Positions 51,101 to 61,994 of a stretch of 64,000 bases of DNA are shown here, one piece after another. A program made the translations under genes and the position numbers. A model generated the notes under the pieces. That model did no database searches. It was given only the letters and a program-made list of their open reading frames with translations, and was not told where the DNA came from. The DNA is from Stratiolaelaps scimitus (taxonomy: Eukaryota; Arthropoda; Arachnida; Mesostigmata; Laelapidae): NCBI GenBank assembly GCA_019614645.1, contig JABWDB010000001.1, positions 21,741,501 to 21,805,500 on the forward strand. The letters run 5' to 3'. Each line of letters begins with the position of its first letter. The first letter of the stretch is position 1.

Positions 51101-53806
51101 AAACTGTGATAACAGCAGACGGCAAATAGATCGAATGTGGCTACTTTGAATGTCGCTTGGCCACCGTCAATCTACAGCACGCACCATGTGGTGGCTGGTT
51201 GAGTGCGCTCGGTTTCTCAGTCGTGGCCGATGAGCCCAGTACAATCTAGCAAAGGGCTTGTACTGCTTGATCTTACTTAGTCTGCGGTTTATCGATCAGG
51301 AGGGGCGGCGGCGACCGAAGCGACTGGTGTTGATACCATTTGTAACTTTGCCATTTGGGGGCTTTGTCGAATTATGACGCTTGATATATGGGCAGAACGG
51401 TGACGCCGCTGCTGCTGCATGCGAACTAACACTGATTGATGGCATGAATCCGGCCGAAATGCGGGGTAGTGCCGAATTGCCGCTATACGCTATTCGAGAG
51501 GAGGCAATGAGTGGACGACGGCAGAGAATTGGCCAAGATGGGTCAGCTATACTCTCTCAGGGCTCAGCTATACTGAGAGAAATGCTTGCAATAAAATAGG
51601 TAATTATTTTATTTTTTGTTGTGTACCACGTGTACGGACCAGAATGAAGTGGACCGTCTAGCGAGTGAGTCTCGGTGATTGCCAGAAGTTGGGCAGAACA
51701 TCGTCAGGCAAATGAGCGCACGACTTGTTCGATCCGTCTCAATATCGATGGGCGATTCGAATAAATGAAATCGAGAGTGACTACTATCTTAATAAAAAGG
51801 TTTTATCACCAAAATTTCGTTCGTGAATTGGCCCTTCTTTGCTTTAGCTCAAATAGCTAATATATTATACATAAACTTGACAATCTAGACTATTCGAATC
51901 TTATTATTATTATTATTACCGCAATCTAGCAATCACCTAAACGTGTCGCCTGCTGTCGACCAATCGAAAGAGTGGATTTAAGTACGCGCGCGCGAGAGAG
52001 GCGGGGAGAGAGAGAGAGAAATAGAGAGAGAGAGAGATGGGGGGATCAATAAATGTAGCTACATAGATATGTAGATGTGAAAAATAGCTCGTGGCAGGAT
52101 TGACTAACCAAATCAAACATAAACCGAAAGCTCAACACGATCGCCCGGCAGACAGACGCGTGGTCGGGGAGACTCGTTGGATGCTGAAGCCCGGCAAAAA
52201 AAACCGTATAGCCTTGCCGGGTCATCGACCCCGAAATGGCAAACTTTGACAGCATCATAGCTTGTGCTAGCCAGTTGGCGTCTGTTTATCAGCCAGATAC
52301 GGCAGTTTGCAGTGTGTCGCAGACACACGAACTAACTAACTAAAACCGACTGACTATCTCTCTATCTATCTATCTATCTACCTATCACAATACAATATGT
52401 GAATTGAGCCCGGATGGGAGGAGGCCACCAAACGTATTCAACCACTCACCTACTCTCAACAACAGCTACGCTGATGCGAAATCAACGCAAGCGGAGCAAC
52501 ATCGAGGACACTCAGAGAAACATCATTGACCTTCAGATACGCTCCGTGTTAGCTATAGTATATTATGGCTAGCCGACGGACGGACACGCCGGGCGCACAT
52601 GTAGCCTTAGGGTGCGAGAAATAAGAGAGAGAGAGAGAGAGAGAGATGGAAGGGGCAGAATTGCATTGGTTCGAGACGGGCGCTGGCAGGTGGTGACGGT
52701 ATGGCGTTCCACAATGAAGGAAGCGTCCACGCATACGAATTACTGTTACACTCAGTGTGTGGTTCATTCTCGCGAGACAGAACCGTTAACGTGAAGCAGA
52801 AACAGAAAGCGCCAACGAGTGAGGAGAGACGTAAGTTGCGCATCGCGCCGACAGATGGAGCGGGGAACGATTATAGATCGTCACTATGTTTTGATATGGA
52901 CTGCGGATTAAAGTGAGATTGAGTGAGATTGAGTCCGTTTTTTTATGCAGCAGAAACTTGAAACAGTTCGAAATAACTGGACACGAATCCCGAATATGAA
53001 TAGACATATCTACCTAGTCGTCGCGGACATGCAACACACAAGCGACTGTATTCCATCAAAAATAATCATGATTTTAACCGGGAAACTTTTTTGCTTTGGC
53101 CAATATACGTGTACCCTTAATGATACCCGTCACATGTTACGAATTTGAAAACGTAATTCCTACCTAAGTAACACTACAGAGGTATCCCTGACAGATTCTA
53201 TTTTAAAGTATTTTTGGTAAATACAGCTAAGGTCTGTAGATTTCTAAGAACTAACCCGTATTCGATACCATTGCGAGAGTAACTGTTGGGCCGACTCCAG
53301 TGGGATCACTAGCTTGTTTCAACTATCCTGTCTTAGGCTTGACGATGGACGATCAACAAGCGGCCAGTATAGTGTCTTTACATGATAGATTACTCATAGA
53401 CGACTTGAATACCTGAGACAATTTGACCGAACCCATGACACGTACTGCGATTAATTGAGGAGCTAGCACAACAATTTACTCCCTAGAAAAATTGACTAAC
53501 CAGCCAACTTGATTGACTAACTAACTAGCTAATGCACTAACAAAGTGGTGATAATTCGAGGAGGCACTTACTCTTCAGAGACCACAGTTCGCCTTTCTTC
53601 AGATTGTCGAGGTACTGCTTGCTGGCATTCACACAGATGTGGCTGACATTGGTGGGCGGCAAGTCGTCATCAAGGATGCGCTTGACGTTAGCGGCGACGC
53701 GGTCGATGAGCCGACCAAACGGATCATAACGATCATCCTCACTGGCATTTGCCCTCGCATAGACAAACCCTGCTAACACTAGTCCGAGTATAAGCAGTCG
53801 ACGCAT
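38730..53806 (-). CDS. NRF-6/NDG-4-like membrane acyltransferase, complete, five exons
   Basis: Minus-strand coding exons: 53806-53572, 41661-41477, 40849-40738, 40498-39538, 39312-38730. Phases join exactly to 691 codons plus stop. Family members are multipass membrane proteins with an extracellular cysteine-containing NRF domain and an acyltransferase-3 domain; in C. elegans nrf-6/ndg-4 affect lipid/yolk and drug transport in gut and hypodermis. Visible here: signal peptide about 1-20 (MRRLLILGLVLAGFVYARA); NRF domain about 50-180 with WSLKMFDATGKPDSGVL and CVPSLCTPEDI; a membrane span about 205-225; the acyltransferase opening HGLRLWSMLWIIFGH (288-302, with R291 and H302 matching the family's Arg/His motif); many later hydrophobic spans; and the ending SPLIGIERVLFFRHK. 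Intron 1 is 11.9 kb; the others are 225-627 bp. The start context is CAGCCATGC. The acyl donor and acceptor cannot be told from sequence. Confidence 0.95.
39538..40498 (-). CDS. NRF-like exon 4 (acyltransferase-3 core)
   Basis: It starts after CGTTGTTTGCAG (phase 1) and ends at ATAGT|GTAAGT (phase 2). It carries the first membrane span, the HGLRLWSMLWIIFGH motif, and several hydrophobic helices, for example RYWRMTPLMLVVIGLC. Confidence 0.96.
40738..40849 (-). CDS. NRF-like exon 3 (end of NRF domain)
   Basis: After TTGCTACAG (phase 0) it reads YLPEIIWNKTIAAQIARIG then LCVPSLCTPEDITGLVEA, the paired-cysteine signature at the end of the NRF domain. The donor is GCGA|GTGAGT. Confidence 0.95.
41477..41661 (-). 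CDS. NRF-like exon 2 (NRF domain core)
   Basis: The acceptor is TTCGGTTACAG. The split codon A|TG yields the methionine of WSLKMFDATGKPDSGVLTGG. It continues FLGFYSECLQAV and ends AYKGSA-type at GCG|GTAAGA, phase 0. Confidence 0.95.
48089..48119. repeat. (TA)n microsatellite in NRF-like intron 1
   Basis: A run of about 30 nt of alternating AT. Confidence 0.85.
49260..49328. repeat. Compound (TA)n-(GA)n microsatellite
   Basis: Interrupted TA repeats (49261-49302) run directly into an uninterrupted (GA)n block of about 25 nt. Confidence 0.9.
53572..53806 (-). CDS. NRF-like exon 1 (signal peptide)
   Basis: The ATG at 53806 opens a 20-residue hydrophobic leader, then an Asp/Arg-rich segment and NVSHICVNASKQYLDNLKKG up to WSLK, which joins the conserved block of exon 2. 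It ends at AAGA|GTAAGTG, phase 1. Potential N-glycosylation sites (NVS, NAS) fit an extracellular domain. Confidence 0.95.
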
Positions 53807-53825
53807 GGCTGTCTGTGAAGTTCTC

Positions 53826-53842
53826 TACGGTCTCCGACCGTA
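53826..53842 (-). promoter_or_regulatory. Small hairpin in NRF-like 5' leader
   Basis: TACGGTC and GACCGTA form a perfect 7-bp stem with a 3-nt loop, ending about 20 nt upstream of the start codon. It may modestly affect translation; function is speculative. Confidence 0.35.
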
Positions 53843-54979
53843 AACAGACGGAGGCGGCGTTGAAGGTGTGACGCCAGGCGTAAACCTTGTATCTGTTCGG
53901 CGCTCGCTCGATTGCGAGATCGGGACGTCTTCTTCTCGGGGTGTGTCGCTCCCGGCTGATGTCTACGCTCTTTTGTACACTGGGCCCAAACAAGATCACC
54001 GACCACGCGGCTTGACACCACTTGTTGCTGCTGGTGCGATTGCTTCCGTGCGCGCTTTGCAACTGGGCGCGCTGTCAACTCGCGTCCGAACTACAACGAT
54101 ACGACAATTTCAACGAGCGTCAAAGGGAATTTCATCGAACAAAGGTCATGTGCGACGATCGGCGGAACGTTAGGCGCTGCGGCCAATCCCATTCGAACGG
54201 GGTAAAGCAAAAAAAAAACAACAACGAAACAGCTTCAGCTCTCAATCGCTCTCTCTCGGCTGATACAGCCACGATAAGTGAATGTCTCAGCTGACTAAGC
54301 ACCGTAGCCGTTTGACATGAATGGTACGGCGCAGCTGCTGTACAAACAGCATACGACACGCTCTTCAAACTAACCCAGTCGTATTCTACCAAGATGTGGG
54401 TAGACTACTAATTTATATATGTTTTAAGCATGGGCGGTCTCCAGCGCGCCGCCTGAGAGGAGATTGAAGCACTCCTCTCCGACTGGAGAGGGCCGCTGAA
54501 GGAGGAGGATGCAGAGGAGAAGCGGCATTATGTGATTGTGGCGCCCTGGCCAACCAACCAAGCAAGCAAGCAGCCAGCCAGCCATGCAGCAGGCAAGCCA
54601 ACCAGCGAGAGCATTGACGGGGCCTAGCGCAGGCGAGTCCCTTCAGAAGACGCCGGCGCTCGAGGGGACTGCGTCGGTGTTTGTCAGCGGGGTCCAGTTC
54701 ACGTGGTGTATTGGCTGCTGGGTGGCAGTAGTTTGTTGGCAGTTGCTGGCTTGATCGGGTGATCTCTTCGCTCACGCTTGCTCTGACCTTCCACAAAACG
54801 CCGCTGGTTGATTTCCTCCTACGTTGCTTGCGTCGAGGAGTACAACAATTATTTCTTTCTTTTTCTTCGTCGTCATACTCGACAGTCTCCTTTGCGCTGG
54901 TCTCGCTGTTCATCATGATCCACTATTTGGGCACGATTCTCTTCTCGTTTGATTTCACCGTTGCGCTTTGCGCAGTTTC

Positions 54980-55007
54980 GGCTGATTCGGGACCCGCCGA
55001 ATCAGCC
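54980..55007. repeat. Perfect 11-bp inverted repeat
   Basis: GGCTGATTCGG and CCGAATCAGCC are separated by six bases. A compact cruciform-capable site lying upstream of the NRF-like gene. Confidence 0.8.
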
Positions 55008-55272
55008 TTTGGGACACGCCGGGTCACATGGTTCCCCGGGAGAGGTGAGTCGCACAGCACGCGCGGTGGGAGACACTCCCCTCGGACGAAACAGCGAACG
55101 GGCGGCGGATGGACGCACAGGCCGCAGGAAGCAAATACGCGTCGACATAGCTGCCGCTCCGCGTAGCCGCCTGCAACATTGCCATGCAGCATAGCGCGAA
55201 AGCCGCCGGAGATTAACGTAGCGGCTAGTGCTGTTACGTCATGAGCGCTAACCCGGCGGCCGGTGGTAGCCG

Positions 55273-55316
55273 CCGACAGCAGCAGCCGCAGCAGCAGCAG
55301 TTGCTGCTGCTGTCGG
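55273..55316. repeat. CAG/CTG hairpin
   Basis: CCGACAGCAGCAGC (55273-55286) is exactly complementary to 55303-55316, and the loop is itself CAG-rich. Opposed CAG and CTG runs make a stable stem in either strand. Confidence 0.85.
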
Positions 55317-57109
55317 TGCTGGATGGCGATGGATGAATGCTAGGCTGCAACGAGCACCGGCAATGGATCACGATGACATCGCGGTCACCGGGGACCACAG
55401 CTGCAATAGCGCGAACAGTATCCCCCGGCAGCGGCAGCAACAGCCGCAATGACGATAGTGAGTGAGGAATCAGCAGTTGCAACTGGAGATGTAGAAAGGA
55501 CCCACCGCTGACTGTATCGCACGTTCAAGCAGCCGCCGCTGCCATTGTAGTAAGCTCATAAAACCACAACGACGGCGGCGGCGGCGGCGGCAGCGGCGGC
55601 GGCAGCGGCAGCAGCAGCAGCAATAACAGCAATCGATCGCAATGGTGACTGTAGTGACGGCGTCGACGTGAAGGTGCTTTTTCGACAAAGCGCTAGAGGC
55701 CATTGAACTTAGCTATCACTGTAGGGGCATCCAAACTATCATCATCGCAATCATTAAGATCTATCGGGATTACTGGTGTAGTGGGTTTACGGGCAGAGGG
55801 GGACGATTTGTTATTGGGCTATTCCCTACCAGCGTAGCCACACAAGCAAGCGACTGAGTCATGGAGCGGCAGCGGTAACAGCCTCAAAAAGCCAGGTTAT
55901 GCATACACTGTGTGTCGCTGGAACGACCTATTAGCGATGATACCTTCTGTTCTAACGACGCGTTCATCCGTTGCGTGTGATTATACAACGGCTCGTGGTG
56001 CCATGGCCGATAGTTCGAAATAATAATAAAATTATACCAACCGTGATATTTATATTTTGTTTAACTAATAAATCTTCATTAAAAGATGATATACGCCTAT
56101 TAAATAGCATCGGAGCGTGCTGCTGTTGGCCTGGAAGTTTGGTTAATTAAATCTCAACGGCAAACGACTATGCTTCGAACTGGTTGGTGGTCATCTTTTC
56201 TATGAAATCGACACTCGCGCTCATTATTGTAGATATGACATATATATTTTGGAGTAAATTTATGATTCTTGGTACTTTCTAAGGGGAATAGAACATCTCA
56301 GGCTGTCCAACGCCGAAGTATTACACGATATTGGGCTATGGGAGCAAGTTAAAATGCTTGAGTGAGTCGTTAGGTCCAAGAGGTAAAGAGGCAATGTTCG
56401 TGCGAGGGTACTGACAGGTTTATGGTGACGTACTGTGTGCTACAATAGGTATCAAATGCACATGACATGTGTGACGTATGCACCTATGTAAACAGATAAT
56501 ATGATGCTCTCTCAGGAAGTTTGACTACGAAAAAACAGAGATAGGCCTGTTGGAGTCCACTTTTGCTGAAATCCCCATATATATATATATATATATATTA
56601 AAAGGACTGGTGCTATGATCTCCGCATCCTGGAAATTGCCAGAAAGAACGAATAGACACTTTCCCACGCGATTTGCAGTACATGGAGTTTACCATATACT
56701 GTGCCAAACAGCGAGGTTCGGCCGGGACCTGCCCCTGTATGAGGTGTGTAGTGAACCCTGCCCCAGATACCATGCTGGGGGAAGAAGTGAATTCGAGAGA
56801 ATTTGGTTGTATACGGCGCATGGCCAAAATAACGAAATGAGAGTTCTTGTTCTAATGAGGTTAGGGGCAAAATCCGTTATAGGCACCTGGCCTCACATCT
56901 GAGGTGTTCGCCTAGTTAGTGTCGGGCTCGCACCGACTAAAACCCCTAACCGATTGCTAATTTGGGCCACTACTAATCAGACAATGGGCTACTCTTAATC
57001 AGACAATTTGCTACTTAGACAGAAATTCCAGGAGAAACGTTTCTTGTGTTGCCGTAACCATAGAGATTATTCTATAGAAGCAAATTCTTCCACAAACAAA
57101 AAAATAACT

Positions 57110-57111
<2 letters not shown>

Positions 57112-57166
<55 letters not shown>
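57112..57166. repeat. Longest (TA)n microsatellite in the window
   Basis: About 55 nt of uninterrupted alternating TA, cruciform-prone and likely length-polymorphic. Confidence 0.95.
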
Positions 57167-57169
<3 letters not shown>

Positions 57170-60070
57170 CACGTTAGCTAGTCTTAACTCGACAAATAAT
57201 CCTGCTGATATGCTCGCGCTGTTCGAGTACTATAAATACCAACCTAGTTTCTATGATGCTTGAATCATATATATATATGCTTGACTAAATTAGTCGATAT
57301 ACTTTATAGCGCAGGAAATGAAAGCTTTTCAGTGCTTGGCAGTGGCAGCTAGCAGTGCTCTAATATGTGAAACTATCACGGATAAATTGGTTAGTCCGTT
57401 AACTCTCATTAATCCATATAGGAGTTAGTCGGCAATAAGCGAATTCTATATTATATATTCGTATACTTGTCTAAAATAGGATTCAAATATAATAGGCTAA
57501 TAGTCTTTAATAAAAAGAGCCCCCAACATATCATTGCAAGAGGCAAATCATCCCAAGAGAGAGAGATCGTCGGGTTTGTCGCGTTATTCCGTTCGTTGCC
57601 TGTGGACTGTAGCGTAGTTGCCACTATGGGGTAAGTTAAGCTTCTGGTTAAATGCGCCCTCACTCACGAAGTAATGTCTGTGAAAAGCTTCGGAGAGAAG
57701 CATCTGCTATTGGTCTAGAAAATGTGTCAAGCGTACGCTATGTGTTCGTGCCCTGTGAGAAATATATCCAAGAGCTCATTATTGTACCACTCAATGAGTG
57801 TTTGGTTATGATGAAGACTCCTGTCCACTTTCTCTGAAAAGAAATCCCCGAAATAGGATTATTTCACGTAGATAAGCCAAGAGAGGCTAGAATGACCCGG
57901 TGAATTTATTTCTTTTGTGATTGTTGAGTCGCTAGAGGTATCCATACTTAACAACAAGCTACGGGGGATATACATGTTTAAGCAAGTACAGCGGGAAGCA
58001 TGTATAAGCTTACATGTTTAGACACTGCAGCATTGTCCAAGCAGGGCCGACCATTCGATATGCGAGAGTCGTCGCTTCCGTCCTTGGACAGCCTATACCG
58101 TAATGAGGATGACACAGCAGGGCCTTAAACACGAACCAGACAATTGGACAGTTCCCTCTGAAGATTATCAACCAGATTTCAACTTTCTTTTTTGGCACAG
58201 ATATTGATTGTCACATGCTAGTGCTTATACCAAGGAAGTGTTTTTTCCTATGAAAAGGTTGCGTACATTCGGATGCAGCTAAAAGAAATGACAAACTGCA
58301 TTACTATGACCATCGATTTCCGCGTGTACTGGTGCGAGTTTTCACTCGCCTGTATCGAGACCGGATCGAGATGTTTCTGGATAAATCGACTACAATTGCT
58401 TTACTAGTTTGCAGAACGAAAAATGGAAACGAATACTCGGATCATTTGGTCAGAATCGAAAATGGCAGCACCACTTGACTGTTGTTTTGGTCGAGATGGT
58501 CTCGAAAGTAGTCGTACTGACGTGACGATTAATTTCGTATCCAGCATATGCAGAACGAGTTATTAATTTTAACTATGTGGTCCGCGAATAGTACCTATGT
58601 TCAGTTATGTCACACGTGCCTTGCGAAAAATCTTCATGGAAATCGCATTTCTTTTATTTGTTAACATATCGAATATACACTTCACATCAATACAAGATTC
58701 CCGCTATTGTTTATCGTTTATATCTATACAGGGGAAATCGTGCTAATGAATAGATCATAATAATTAATATCGCAATACAGTGTGCCAGCATTAGGTCGTT
58801 CGTTGTATACTAAACCTCATTGTCGCCTCAAAGATCGAGATGTGGTCATTCGTAGTATGTGCATTATGTGGCCCTATATATATATATATATATAATAAGA
58901 TATTCAAAACGGGTATCTGTAGTGCACCTCCTCCATAGTCCTCCATCTGCTTTAGCGCCTCGAAGATTGCTGTGAAGTGGGCCGAAGTTCACATCGAGGG
59001 TCATCAGCTAGCCGGTACAACCGCGTGCTAGCAACAACACACAGAAAAATATTGCGTAGGGAAAACTCTCCCTTTCTGCCACCGCCACCGGTCACCACCC
59101 GGCCTCTCCCAGGAAAGAAAAGAGTGCGTTATATGATATTTATAGCATAGCATATTCATTATTGTCCAATTATCCGATGAGTCATCCGGATCCTTCACAC
59201 CAGCCATGATCGGCAGCGGTGGTCAATATCAAGGGGGGATATTTAATATGTAAACAAAGTATCTTAATATTCAGATAAGCAAAATGTTCGATAAAAATTG
59301 AGCGAAAAATTGCATTGCAACTTGGCACTTGAGTGTTTGGTACTACAGAACGCAGTACGACCTCAAATTGGGACTTGATCAAAATCACTGAACTAAATAA
59401 ATTATAGATATACAAAGTAGTTTCGATCGCTTCTAGATGCGAGTACCTACCTGTCCGCCCAATAGCGGACTTATTTACACGTTAAGGCTACGCCGAAATG
59501 TGCGATAAATTTCCTACCGTGTAACGGGCAATCAGGCTGATGATTCTCGCTTGTGTGATGTATGGAAGAGTTTGCCGTGTTCTAGATGTGGTCACTCAGG
59601 TATCGACTTTCGAGAATCATCAGTAAGTTGAATATAGACAGAGAGAGAGAGGGGGAGGATAAGCGAGCGAACTTAAACAGAAACATCGTTGCACGTAAAG
59701 AATGACTGATCAGCCGGGAACACCGTACTGTGGTGGTCAGAAGTAAACGCGTACCTTGATACACATAGCACGGAAGCTACCAAACGAAGTACAATAGCCA
59801 ACTCTGATTGATTTATGGCACGACAGTCTACTCTCGACTAAATAAACCTTAAACCAATAACCTTAATTTGTGTTTCGTAATAAATTAATAAAACCTTTGC
59901 CTTTACCTAGTTAGGATATCAGCTTAATATTATGGCCGACATTTGGACCACATGCGAAAACGCCAAAGGTGAGCAACATGAAATCTGTGGAGGTGACGCT
60001 AACGCCGTGAAGACTTAACGAATATATTTCACGCCAAATAAGACGACGACTGAATAGTAATAGCAAGCGA

Positions 60071-60121
60071 GATGAGTAACTCGGCCGAGTTACTCATCGA
60101 GAGAGATGAGTAACTCGGCCG
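60071..60121. repeat. 28-bp perfect palindrome plus direct repeat of one half
   Basis: Positions 60071-60098 form a perfect palindrome built on GATGAGTAACTC-GGCC. After six bases its left half and centre (17 nt) recur at 60105-60121. This arrangement suggests foldback duplication or template-switch replication. Confidence 0.9.
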
Positions 60122-60170
60122 GCAAACATTTCTGCCTTATCCAAGTGTCTGCTCCGAGTCTAGGTGGATG

Positions 60171-60197
60171 AGCCATGGCGCATATGGTGCCATGGCT
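60171..60197. repeat. 9-bp inverted repeat around GCATATGGT
   Basis: AGCCATGGC and GCCATGGCT flank a 9-nt spacer. It is the second palindrome in a 220-bp cluster. Confidence 0.8.
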
Positions 60198-60260
60198 TTT
60201 GTGTTCTAGTAAGAGGCCCGCAGAGACATCAACCGGACGTTCGTCTGGAGCTGGCGATCT

Positions 60261-60287
60261 AATCCGTTAGGCTGACACTAACGGGTT
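60261..60287. repeat. 10-bp stem (one mismatch), 7-nt loop
   Basis: AATCCGTTAG pairs with CTAACGGGTT except at one position. It is the third foldback in the 60.07-60.29 kb cluster. Confidence 0.7.
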
Positions 60288-61493
60288 GTCTAGATCCGTG
60301 TTTCTATCATACAGTTCCGGTCTGCGATGAGCCCGCCGAAGACTTAGAGAAGCCATGTCCGGTTTTCCAAAAAAACATACGGAAGAAATCTCCGAAGGTC
60401 ATTAAGACGGTTCAGTAGTGTGCTAGCTTGAAAGAAACGAGATTCCCCCGGTCAGGGTGCAGGTGGTTGATTGGTCGGCTTTCTGGAAGTGACACATCGA
60501 AGAAGCACTCGAAACAGCGGATGAATTCGCCCGCCTTTAAATGTGTTGTCCCAAGTTTGTATCTATGTTCTCGAATATTGGTGCTAGGTGTGAAATCGGA
60601 GAGTTATGGCTCTAACCCATATGGGAGTGCCAATAGCTTGTTAGTGTAACAATGAAATTTGTGAGCAGAAAATCTCATAGGAAATATTTGTTGGTGACGT
60701 ACTGTTGACGCTAAAAGAAGTCTACACTTGTATTTCATTGCCAGTGTGAATTTACTTACAGACGAGCACAAACTAGGCACTAATTTGATGTCGTTGATTT
60801 TAATGTTCAAGGTGAGATCCGCGTTAGGTGACGACAGGATGGCAGACATATTGAGCTTGCAGTCATATCGGAAGTTTGAAATATGTTCATGTTCCTGACG
60901 CTTAGCACCTTCAAGCCTTTTGCTCGAAGCATCTGCCAGACCTTGTGAGCATCAACGGCTTTCCGTCGCCGATAAATCAGACCCTGAACGGGGAAGCTCC
61001 GGAGCAAGCGTTCCGATTCCTGCTCAGATCGAGAATTCTATAGTCAGAGATTACCAAGTGGGTCAAGTTGTCTATGGTTACTTCAACAGAATCGTACAAG
61101 TAAACATATTGGAAGAGCATGCTATGGAGCGAACACTGACAGCCTCGTACCGATCGGAGATATCTACATCTCTCTAGAGTCTATCAAGGCGTCAGAGGAT
61201 GCTAGCGTAAGTGATCTCGGCGTAAATATTTCAACCGGTAGGAACCACCAAAGGAGATAACGAGCAGGGCAGCGCGTGTTCAAGTTCGCTGGCAAATACA
61301 TACTTGCTGTCAGTCCGTGTACAATAGCAACGAAAATGATCATTTTAGACATCCGAATACGGACAGGATCATACTGGTTCAGAGAGCATACAGCTCCACT
61401 GTCGAAATTCTCGTTTCACAGTCTAAGATTCGTCATCGTCTAGCTATGCGCTGTGGTCAGGGCATGTAGTGATATTCAAAAAGGTCATATACA

Positions 61494-61707
61494 TGTCCCC
61501 TGGATGGTCTAGTGGTGAGCGTTTTGGATAGCTAGACCGGAGGGACGTGTGGGTTCAAATCCTGACAGACGCCGAGAGTCTTTGGAGCTCTTCATCATCT
61601 TTCGTTATCTGAGGGTTCTTGCCAGGTACGAGTAAGGTAGACAAAATACAGGTGGCCCCGAAGGGCTCTCTCTGTTGAATCAATTTGAACAATGAGATGA
61701 ACAACAG
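61494..61707 (+). mobile_element. tRNA-derived SINE
   Basis: The head has a Pol III box A-like TGGTCTAGTGG (61505-61515) and a box B-like GGTTCAAATCC (61552-61562), 36 nt apart as in tRNA promoters. The body includes TATCTGAGGGTTCTTGCCAGGTACGA (in 61605-61631), which recurs in the reverse copy at 5903-6041, and a GGCCCCGAAGGGCTC tail block. The acceptor stem does not pair, so it is not a functional tRNA gene. Exact ends and target duplications are not clear. Confidence 0.8.
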
Positions 61708-61857
61708 ATGGCCTCTAAACCCAATCTGCTATCCGAGTAGAATATAGCAAGAAGGACCTGATATTGGCGTGCATTAATTGAATTGAATAACCCTAATCAG
61801 ACTTCAGCATAGAGTCACTATTGACGTTACTAAATTGTGTCAATATTATTTCCTGTT

Positions 61858-61861
<4 letters not shown>

Positions 61862-61899
<38 letters not shown>
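61862..61899. repeat. (CT)n microsatellite
   Basis: An uninterrupted CT run of about 38 nt, some 150 bp after the SINE tail. Confidence 0.95.
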
Positions 61900-61904
<5 letters not shown>

Positions 61905-61949
61905 CTATAGTCCGCACTAGTACATACTTACCAAATTCACCATAGAAAC

Positions 61950-61994
61950 TTTTTTCGGGCTGACTCTCAGCCAACATTTAACGTCCACGGTACC
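61950..61994. repeat. Interspersed repeat motif, copy 2
   Basis: TTTTTCGGGCTGAC, CAGC and ACGTCCACGGTAC occur in the same order as at 36320-36355. The family is not recognised. Confidence 0.5.

Larger units (their letters stand above)
53843..55700. other. GC-rich upstream region of NRF-like gene
   Basis: Sequence 5' of the NRF-like ATG rises in GC to about 55.7 kb, with CAG/CGG triplets (55560-55620) and CCAG/CAAG runs (54550-54600). Promoter activity is likely by position, but no TATA box or other core element could be assigned with confidence. Confidence 0.4.

Noticed and set aside
61494..61575. Intact tRNA gene
   Set aside because: Pol III-like A and B boxes are present, but the acceptor stem does not pair and the D and anticodon stems are poor. 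A SINE head is the better explanation.
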